Source: Syntrophaceae bacterium
GTDB taxonomy: Bacteria; Desulfobacterota; Syntrophia; Syntrophales; Smithellaceae
DNA: 5,084 nt
Assembly: GCA_003506745.1 (NCBI GenBank)
Contig: DNYQ01000023.1
Coordinates: 1-5,084 of the forward strand
Direction of reading: 5' to 3'
Made by a program: the position numbers and the translations under genes
In this document: one piece after another, positions 1 through 5,084 of the stretch
How the letters are laid out: the number at the start of each line of letters is the position of its first letter
Numbering within the stretch: position 1 is the stretch's first letter
The notes under the pieces: generated by a model
What the model was told of the DNA's origin: nothing
The model's input: the letters and a program-made list of their open reading frames with translations, nothing else
The model's database searches: none

Positions 1-2
1 TA

Positions 3-893
3 CAAACCCGCGCCACGCAGGAAACCTTCCCCGGGCATCGGGTCCGGACCCATCAGATATCCATGGCGTATATCGAAAAAGATGCTCCTCCGGGCTCCCT
101 TTTTCTGATCGGTTCGACGGATAAAATGGAAAACGCCGCCTATACGGAGGCGGACGTTGTGCCTGTCGGGACTTCCCGGATGCGTTCGGGCTGCGGGCTG
201 GCCGCACTGGGCGAGAGCTTTGACGATTATCAGAATCTTTTCGGCGAGGCGATGGTCGTGAATGGCAACTTTTTTTACTACCCCGCCGTTCGCCATCCGT
301 CGGTTGACTTCATGCTGAATGCGCACGCCGATCCCGACGCCACGTATAAGTTTCTGCACGGTTTCGCCGTAAACGGCGACTACCGTTATCTGCTGTCCTT
401 TAAAAGCGAAAACGGGGCATCGGACCTCACGAATCTCGTCCATGCTTTTTTGAGTGTTTCCAGAACCAATCTCGTCGGCATCACGATACTGGCCGAAAGC
501 AAAGGCATCTGGGGGATGAATATCAGAAAACCGCCGTTTTCAAACCGGCAAACGGCAAGGCGGGAGAGTATTTTCAGCAACCGGTCTTTCCCCGACTGGT
601 TTGATTTTCCCGTTGAACCGGCGTACACGAGCGCCGTTGTTGCCGCAACAGGCATTGCCGCACGCAATCCGCGGGAACTGCCCGGGGCGCTTCAGCACCT
701 TTTTTCCGGAGACAATTTGTTTCATCTGCATGGCGGCCTTTTCGGCAAAGCGCCCATCAGCAATAACATATCGGATTTTGACGGTGAACTGGCCCGTATT
801 TTTAACGAACTGGACGTTTTTAAAATTCAGCATCTTCTCGGACAATCCCGGTTTGCGGGCGGTATGGCAGGCCTTGTGGAAATCGAGGTGTAG
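3..893 (+). CDS. Unrecognised soluble protein, 5'-partial, first visible gene of the transporter operon
   Basis: I do not recognise this protein. The frame is open to the left edge. The first in-frame start is the ATG at 63 (276 residues), but no Shine-Dalgarno sequence precedes it and the 20 codons upstream look coding (mostly G or C in third position), so I favour a start left of the window. Numbered from that ATG, there is no signal peptide or transmembrane helix. The first half looks like an alpha/beta or beta-rich fold, with a Gly/Cys-containing stretch SRMRSGCGLAALGE at 38-51 and a hydrophobic strand LVGITILAE at 137-145. A polar, Arg-rich, probably flexible stretch covers about 155-178. 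The C-terminal part has an HLHGGLFGKAP segment at 221-231. It ends in TAG 2 nt before the GTG of the permease-binding protein fusion, and that gene's ribosome binding site lies inside this one. This implies co-transcription and probable translational coupling. A regulatory or accessory role for the importer is only inference from position. Confidence 0.65.
   Translation, partial: QTRATQETFPGHRVRTHQISMAYIEKDAPPGSLFLIGSTDKMENAAYTEADVVPVGTSRMRSGCGLAALGESFDDYQNLFGEAMVVNGNFFYYPAVRHPSVDFMLNAHADPDATYKFLHGFAVNGDYRYLLSFKSENGASDLTNLVHAFLSVSRTNLVGITILAESKGIWGMNIRKPPFSNRQTARRESIFSNRSFPDWFDFPVEPAYTSAVVAATGIAARNPRELPGALQHLFSGDNLFHLHGGLFGKAPISNNISDFDGELARIFNELDVFKIQHLLGQSRFAGGMAGLVEIEV
885..890 (+). promoter_or_regulatory. 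Ribosome binding site supporting the GTG start at 896
   Basis: The sequence GAGGTG lies in the last codons of the upstream gene, and its GAGG core is 7 nt before the GTG at 896. This spacing supports the GTG start. It also means ribosomes ending the upstream gene at 891-893 sit on this site, which favours coupled translation. Confidence 0.6.
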
Positions 894-895
894 CC

Positions 896-3715
896 GTGGA
901 ACTCTGGGTCGGCGCAATCAACCTCGGTTTTTTATACGCCTTCATGGCGATGGGCGTTTTCATCACATTCCGCATTCACGATTTTGCCGACATCACCGTG
1001 GACGGCAGCTTTGTCACGGGCGCGGCCATGACGGCCGTCCTGGTCGTGGCGGGTGTCAATCCCTGGATCGCGCTTTCTCTCTCATTTCTTGCGGCGTCCG
1101 CCGCGGGCGCGATCACGGCGCTGATCCACACCCGCTTTCAAATCAACGGTCTTTTGGCCGGCATCATGGTCATGACCGGTCTGTATTCCATCAACCTGCA
1201 CATCATGGGCCGGTCCAATATTCCGCTGCTGAACGAACCGGGACTCATCGCTTACATTAAAGACATCAATCCCGGCCTGCCCTATGAAATATGGCTTTGC
1301 CTGATTTTCGGCGCGGTCATCGCCTTATTCTGGCTTGCCATCTCATTATTTTTCCGGACGGATTTCGGCATCTCCATGAGAGCCACCGGCAATAATCCCG
1401 CCATGGCGGCCGCCTCCGGCATCAACGTGGACGGCATGAAAATTTTCGGCATCGCGCTGGCCAACGGGCTGGTCGGTATTTCCGGCAGTCTGGTCGCCCA
1501 GTATCAGGGCTTTGCCGACATCGGCATGGGCATCGGCTCCATCGTCTTCGGCCTGGCGGCCGTCATCATCGGCGAAACGATCCTGCCTTTGAGGTCGATT
1601 TGGGCCAAAACACTCAGTGTCATTGCCGGTTCCATCATTTTCCGTCTTATGGTGGCCCTCGCGCTCTATGTCGGATTAAACCCCATTGATCTAAAACTGA
1701 TCACGGCCGTCTTCGTCCTGGCCATCCTCGTCGCGCCGAAAATCCTTCAGAAAAGGCAGGCAAAAGCCGGTATTGCTGCGTCGCGCCTATCTTCATTCTT
1801 TTCCGGGAAGAAGCCGGTCATTGCTTTTGGCCTGCTGATCGTTCTGGCGCTGGGCTCGGTTTTCACTTACACGATGCTCCAGAAAAAACCTTCCGCGGAT
1901 CTGCCGAAGCTGCGCATCGGCGTGGTGCAACTGAGCAATCATGATGTGCTCAATATGACGCGGGACGGCTTCATCCGGGAATTGAGCAGGCTCGGTTATG
2001 AAGATGGCCGGAACATCACCCTCTATCTGGAAGATGCCAACGGCGACATGGCCACCGTCAACAGCATCCTGGACAAATTTCTGCACGACCGCGTAGATGT
2101 GGTTGTGCCCATCTCCACCGGCTGTACGCAGGCCGCCATCAACAAGATCAAAGACAAACCCGTCGTCTTTGCGACTGTCGCCAATCCCTTCCTCATCGGC
2201 GCCGGCACATCCGATGCGCATCACCTGTCCAATGTCACCGGCGTTTACGGAGCGGTGCCGATGGATAAAATGATTGAACTGACGACCACGATTCTGCCGG
2301 GAAAGATCAAAGTCGGCTGCATCTGGGACCCGTCTCAGGTCAATGCGGTTTTCAATGTCCGGCAGTTGCAAGCCGAGATCGCCAAACACCCCGCAATGAC
2401 CTTTGCCGGCGCCACCGTCACCGGATCATCGGAAGTTCAGCAGGCTGCGCTGGCCTTGACCGGGCAGAGCATTGACGCGTTTGTGCTGGTGACGGACAAT
2501 ATTGTTTTTTCCGCGCTGGAATCCGTGATCAAGGCAGCCGATGCCCGCAGGATACCCGTCATTCTGAGCGACGTGGAACGCCTGGGCGACGGCGCTCTGG
2601 CCGCCTGCGGATACGACTATACCCAGAGCGGCGCGCAGGCGGCGCGTCTGGTGGAACGCATCCTCAAGGGCGAAAGCCCGGCACGGATTCCCTTTGAACG
2701 GTACCGGAAACTGACGGTCGGATACAATCCCGATGTCGCCAAAAAGCTGGGGATTCATCTTCCTCAGGCTCTGCGATCCTTCGCCACGCCGATGACGGGC
2801 GGCGCGAAAAAAGACGCATCCCCCAAACGCCTCGCGCTCTTTGTCTTTTCCGACAGCACCCTTTTGGAACGGACTGCCAGGGGCATTCAAGATGAACTCA
2901 AAAAAAGTGGCGTCCTGAAAAAGCACCATATTACGGTGGATGTGAAAAACGCCCAAAATGAATACAGCACCGGACAGGCGATTGTGCAGGACATTGTCCG
3001 GCAGAATTATGATTACATCATCACGGCTTCGACAATGTCGTTGCAGATAACGGCCAACGGCAGCAAAAAAATCCCACACATTTTCGGCGCCGTCACCGAC
3101 CCCTACCGGATGGGTATTGCCAAAAGCGCCGCCGATCACATTCCGAATATTACCGGCGTAGCCACATTCCAGCCCGTAGAATCCACGGTCCGCGCAATGC
3201 GGGCAGTTTTCCCGAAGGCAAAGCGCATCGGATTGGTCTGGAATCCTTCCGAGGCCAATTCGGAAGCCTGCACGCTTGAGGCCCGCGCCGCAGCCCGGAA
3301 ATATTCCTTTGAACTGGTGGAAAGAACCGTGACCCGAACAGACGAAGTCAAAGACGCGGCGATGGCCGTCATCAACGCCGGCGTCGACGCATTTCTCACG
3401 TCCGGCGACAACACCGTGATTCTGGCCTCAGCGACCGTCGCACAGGTCATGCAGGAGCACAAAGTGCCTTACTTTACCAATGATCCGTCCGACATCGAAC
3501 GCGGCGCGTTCTTTTCCATCGGGGCCGACTATTATCAGGTGGGGGTGGAAACAGCCAAAATGGCTATCCGCGTGATCAACGGTGAAGATCCCGGAAACAT
3601 TCCCATCCGGGAATATGTTCCCGAAGCCGTCGGCGTTTCGCTTCCCCTGGCCGCACGCTATGGCGTGATCATCCCGGACGATTATCTAAAAAAAGCAACC
3701 GTGGTAAAGAGGTAG
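896..3715 (+). CDS. ABC importer fusion protein: TrpY-like permease plus two tandem TrpX-like (ABC_sub_bind) substrate-binding domains
   Basis: This single 939-residue protein should form the membrane channel and the periplasmic solute receptors of an ABC importer. Residues 1-285 are a BPD_transp_2 permease with about nine hydrophobic segments (near 6-24, 39-54, 56-78, 83-105, 131-153, 181-203, 209-230, 239-261, 268-284). It carries the family's N-terminal FADITVDGSF motif (30-39) and the cytoplasmic coupling loop MRATGNNPAMAAASGIN (161-177). A Lys/Arg-rich stretch (286-306) and a further helix (307-328) lead into binding domain 1 (about 338-625). A short linker then leads to binding domain 2 (about 644-930). 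Each domain shows PF04392 landmarks in the same order: ANP/TDP (429-431, 734-736), NVTGV/NITGV (446-450, 751-755), WDPS/WNPS (477-480, 782-785), a DN pair (534-535, 838-839) and a GYDY/GADYY turn (572-575, 876-880). There is no internal stop and no in-frame start with a ribosome binding site at the domain boundaries. Known relatives use a separate lipoprotein receptor. Characterised members bind aromatic amino acids, but the ligand here is unknown. The ATPase gene follows after 3 nt. Confidence 0.93.
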   Translation: MELWVGAINLGFLYAFMAMGVFITFRIHDFADITVDGSFVTGAAMTAVLVVAGVNPWIALSLSFLAASAAGAITALIHTRFQINGLLAGIMVMTGLYSINLHIMGRSNIPLLNEPGLIAYIKDINPGLPYEIWLCLIFGAVIALFWLAISLFFRTDFGISMRATGNNPAMAAASGINVDGMKIFGIALANGLVGISGSLVAQYQGFADIGMGIGSIVFGLAAVIIGETILPLRSIWAKTLSVIAGSIIFRLMVALALYVGLNPIDLKLITAVFVLAILVAPKILQKRQAKAGIAASRLSSFFSGKKPVIAFGLLIVLALGSVFTYTMLQKKPSADLPKLRIGVVQLSNHDVLNMTRDGFIRELSRLGYEDGRNITLYLEDANGDMATVNSILDKFLHDRVDVVVPISTGCTQAAINKIKDKPVVFATVANPFLIGAGTSDAHHLSNVTGVYGAVPMDKMIELTTTILPGKIKVGCIWDPSQVNAVFNVRQLQAEIAKHPAMTFAGATVTGSSEVQQAALALTGQSIDAFVLVTDNIVFSALESVIKAADARRIPVILSDVERLGDGALAACGYDYTQSGAQAARLVERILKGESPARIPFERYRKLTVGYNPDVAKKLGIHLPQALRSFATPMTGGAKKDASPKRLALFVFSDSTLLERTARGIQDELKKSGVLKKHHITVDVKNAQNEYSTGQAIVQDIVRQNYDYIITASTMSLQITANGSKKIPHIFGAVTDPYRMGIAKSAADHIPNITGVATFQPVESTVRAMRAVFPKAKRIGLVWNPSEANSEACTLEARAAARKYSFELVERTVTRTDEVKDAAMAVINAGVDAFLTSGDNTVILASATVAQVMQEHKVPYFTNDPSDIERGAFFSIGADYYQVGVETAKMAIRVINGEDPGNIPIREYVPEAVGVSLPLAARYGVIIPDDYLKKATVVKR
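3707..3712 (+). promoter_or_regulatory. Ribosome binding site for the ATPase gene
   Basis: AAGAGG sits in the last codons of the fusion gene, 6 nt before the ATG at 3719. It supports that start and, together with the 3-nt intergenic gap, suggests translational coupling of permease and ATPase. Confidence 0.65.
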
Positions 3716-3718
3716 CCA

Positions 3719-4531
3719 ATGATCACCCTTGCCAACATTCACAAAAAATTTAACGCCGACACGCAAAATGAAGTCTATGCGCTGCGGGGCATTGACCTCA
3801 CCATTCGCAAGGGCGAGTTTGTCACCATCATCGGCACGAACGGTTCAGGAAAATCGACCCTGCTCAACCTGCTGGCCGGCACTATTTCCCCGGACACGGG
3901 AAGCGTGTTTATCAAGGACCGGGACGTCACCCGTCAGAAAGACCATCAGCGCGCCCGTGGGATTGCACGGGTCTTTCAGAACCCTTTTATGGGAACCGCT
4001 CCGGACATGACCATTGCTGAAAATTTATTAATCGCCTCGCTTCGGGGCCGGAAACATCTTTTGCGCATGGGACTTACCACCAGCCGTCTGAACGCTTTCC
4101 GTGAGCAAGTAGCCGGGCTGGAAATGCAGCTCGAAGACCGGCTGGACAATATCATCGGCTCACTCTCCGGCGGGCAACGTCAGGCCGTAAGCCTTTTGAT
4201 GGCTGTTATCCATAAACCCGACGTGCTGCTTCTGGACGAACACACCGCCGCGCTGGACCCCAAGTCTGCCGCCCAGATTATTCATCTGACGAAAGTGTTC
4301 GTGGAAAAAGAAAACCTCACCACATTCATGGTGACGCACAGCATGCAGCAGGCGCTTGATTTGGGCTGCCGGACACTGATGATGCACCAGGGCCGGATCA
4401 TCGATGATATTTCCGAAAAAGAAAAAAATCAGATCACGGTAGATGATCTGCTGGACAAGTTCGCCCGGCTGCGCAAAACGGAAAAACTGACCGACGAGAT
4501 GATTGAACAGCTCAAAAGGGAATATCTGTAG
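3719..4531 (+). CDS. ABC transporter ATP-binding protein (TrpZ-like) of the importer
   Basis: This 270-residue cytoplasmic ATPase should energise uptake through the fused permease encoded just upstream. All nucleotide-binding elements are present and intact: Walker A GTNGSGKST (39-47), Q-loop FQNPF (86-90), signature LSGGQRQ (149-155), Walker B VLLLDE with catalytic Glu174 (169-174), D-loop ALDP (178-181) and the switch histidine in THS (His207). The sequence MGTAPDMTIAENL after the Q-loop (91-103) resembles what I recall of ATPases paired with ABC_sub_bind-type systems. Residues from about 231 to the end form a charged, probably helical tail (KEKNQITVDDLLDKF, then a Lys/Glu-rich end). I see no added regulatory domain such as TOBE or ACT. 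Length is normal for a stand-alone import ATPase. The ATG start is backed by AAGAGG 6 nt upstream and a 3-nt gap from the preceding stop. It is the last gene of the operon, since the next gene is convergent. Confidence 0.93.
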   Translation: MITLANIHKKFNADTQNEVYALRGIDLTIRKGEFVTIIGTNGSGKSTLLNLLAGTISPDTGSVFIKDRDVTRQKDHQRARGIARVFQNPFMGTAPDMTIAENLLIASLRGRKHLLRMGLTTSRLNAFREQVAGLEMQLEDRLDNIIGSLSGGQRQAVSLLMAVIHKPDVLLLDEHTAALDPKSAAQIIHLTKVFVEKENLTTFMVTHSMQQALDLGCRTLMMHQGRIIDDISEKEKNQITVDDLLDKFARLRKTEKLTDEMIEQLKREYL

Positions 4532-4583
4532 TTAAACATCCCCCCGAAGCCAGACAACGTCATGATTTACAAAAGCGGCGCAT
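4532..4583. other. 52-nt convergent intergenic gap, no clear terminator
   Basis: This gap separates the stop of the plus-strand ATPase gene from the stop of the minus-strand GH94 gene. I looked for a GC-rich inverted repeat followed by a T tract on either strand and found none. Termination of both transcripts may be Rho-dependent or occur inside the opposing gene. Confidence 0.6.
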
Positions 4584-5084
4584 TCAACTTTTATCGGACA
4601 CGGCCGGTATAACCACATCGACAACGTGTTCTTTCTGATCATCAACCAGCGTGATCTCCGCATCCGATATGATCAGGCCGTCTAATGTCATGACGATATG
4701 ATCCGTTTTTCCCGCGGTCTGACGGATGACAATATGATACGGTGTTTCCCCGTATCGATAGTGAATTTTAATTTCATTCCAAGCCTCAGGCAGGCATGGC
4801 GCAAAGCTTAGTTTGCCGTTTTTCAGAGACAGTCCCATAAGTGATTCCACAATCAGCCGGTACATCCAGGCGGCGGAGCCGGTGAACCATGTCCATCCGC
4901 CGCGCCCGACATGCGGCGCGACAGCATAGATATCGGACGAAACAACATAGGGCTCCACTTTATAAATTTCCACATCCTCAGGAGACTTGGTGTGATTGAT
5001 CGGATTAACGATGTCCATGACATCCCAGGCGCGCTTCCTTTCGCCTAACGCAGCAAAAGCCATGGCCACCCAGATGGCCGCATG
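4584..5084 (-). CDS. C-terminal end of a GH94 glycosyltransferase/phosphorylase (cyclic beta-1,2-glucan synthase-like), 5'-partial
   Basis: The visible 166 residues are the C-terminus of a longer protein running off the right edge. The frame stays open through an HAAIWVAMAFA segment at the edge, so the GTG at 5067-5069 is not the real start. Family hallmarks follow in order, numbered from the edge: NPINH (27-31), YKVEPYVVSSDIYAVAPHVG (41-60) and RGGWTWFTGSAAWMYRLIVE (61-80). The TG pair in the last motif corresponds, from my memory of GH94 structures, to phosphate-contacting residues. A C-terminal beta-sandwich segment follows, with a YRYGETPY motif (109-116) and an LDG turn. GH94 enzymes phosphorolyse beta-glucosides, and in cyclic beta-1,2-glucan synthases this domain trims the glucan chain. 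The NPINH and KVEPYVV wording best matches the glucan synthase class, but a stand-alone phosphorylase cannot be excluded without the N-terminal part. It ends in TGA and is convergent with, and apparently unrelated to, the transporter operon. Confidence 0.88.
   Translation of the reverse strand, partial: HAAIWVAMAFAALGERKRAWDVMDIVNPINHTKSPEDVEIYKVEPYVVSSDIYAVAPHVGRGGWTWFTGSAAWMYRLIVESLMGLSLKNGKLSFAPCLPEAWNEIKIHYRYGETPYHIVIRQTAGKTDHIVMTLDGLIISDAEITLVDDQKEHVVDVVIPAVSDKS

Noticed and set aside
40..51. A perfect 12-bp palindrome, GGGTCCGGACCC, near the left edge, possibly an operator
   Set aside because: It falls in a stretch that appears to be coding, and there is no promoter-like sequence next to it. 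A single short GC-rich palindrome is expected by chance. Sequence left of the window would be needed to revisit this.
601..1260. A 219-codon plus-strand reading frame overlapping the first gene and the start of the fusion gene
   Set aside because: It is out of frame with two better-supported genes. Its translation is rich in Arg, His, Pro and Cys with no recognisable domain, typical of a shadow frame in GC-rich coding DNA.
1740..1910. The possibility that the fusion is really two genes, with the receptor starting separately near the extra helix
   Set aside because: The frame is continuous. I found no ATG, GTG or TTG in frame with a ribosome binding site before the extra helix. The only nearby Met (residue 327) lies inside the helix.
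1793..3139. Long antisense reading frames (1793-2389 and 2426-3139, minus strand) opposite the binding domains
   Set aside because: They lie wholly opposite a coding region with clear family motifs. Their translations look like reverse-complement shadows of codon-biased DNA (rich in Arg, Gly, Val and His), with no domain and no supporting ribosome binding site that I could see.
4571..4592. A weak inverted repeat AAAAG ... CTTTT near the convergent gene ends, as a possible bidirectional terminator
   Set aside because: The stem is only 5 bp, mostly A-T pairs, with a loop of about 12 nt and no T tract after a GC-rich stem, and it overlaps the last codons of the GH94 gene. It is too weak to call.
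5067..5069. The GTG at the 5' end of the visible minus-strand frame as a true start codon
   Set aside because: The frame continues upstream to the window edge with residues (HAAIW) that match the GH94 family, and the visible part holds only the C-terminal portion of the domain.

Overview
This window holds most of a compact three-gene plus-strand operon for a high-affinity ABC importer. It is followed, convergently, by the 3' end of an unrelated carbohydrate gene on the minus strand. The sequence is moderately GC-rich, bacterial-looking and densely coding. I see no RNA genes, CRISPR arrays, insertion sequences or long DNA repeats. The mix of a TrpXYZ-type transporter and a GH94 phosphorylase/glucan-synthase module fits a Gram-negative anaerobe such as a Desulfobacterota/Syntrophales-like bacterium, but this placement is a weak inference.

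Region 1 (3-893, +) is a reading frame still open at the left edge. It encodes a soluble protein that I do not recognise. It stops 2 nt before the transporter gene, so it is probably co-translated with it.

Region 2 (896-3715, +) is the notable gene: one uninterrupted 939-residue polypeptide. It joins a LIV-type/BPD_transp_2 permease (about residues 1-285), an extra membrane helix (about 307-328), and two tandem substrate-binding domains of the ABC_sub_bind (PF04392, TrpX-like) family (about 338-625 and 644-930). In typical members of this transporter class the binding protein is a separate secreted lipoprotein.

Region 3 (3719-4531, +) is the matching ABC ATPase (TrpZ-like), with all nucleotide-binding motifs intact. 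It starts 3 nt after the fusion gene. Regions 2 and 3 together supply every part of an importer: a dimer of the fusion protein would carry four binding domains, driven by an ATPase dimer. The characterised relatives I recall take up aromatic amino acids, but the substrate here cannot be read from the sequence.

Region 4 (4584-5084, -) is the C-terminal end of a glycoside hydrolase family 94 protein, closest by motif to the C-terminal part of cyclic beta-1,2-glucan synthases or related phosphorylases. It runs off the right edge. The 52-nt gap between the convergent genes shows no convincing terminator. The operon's promoter must lie left of the window.
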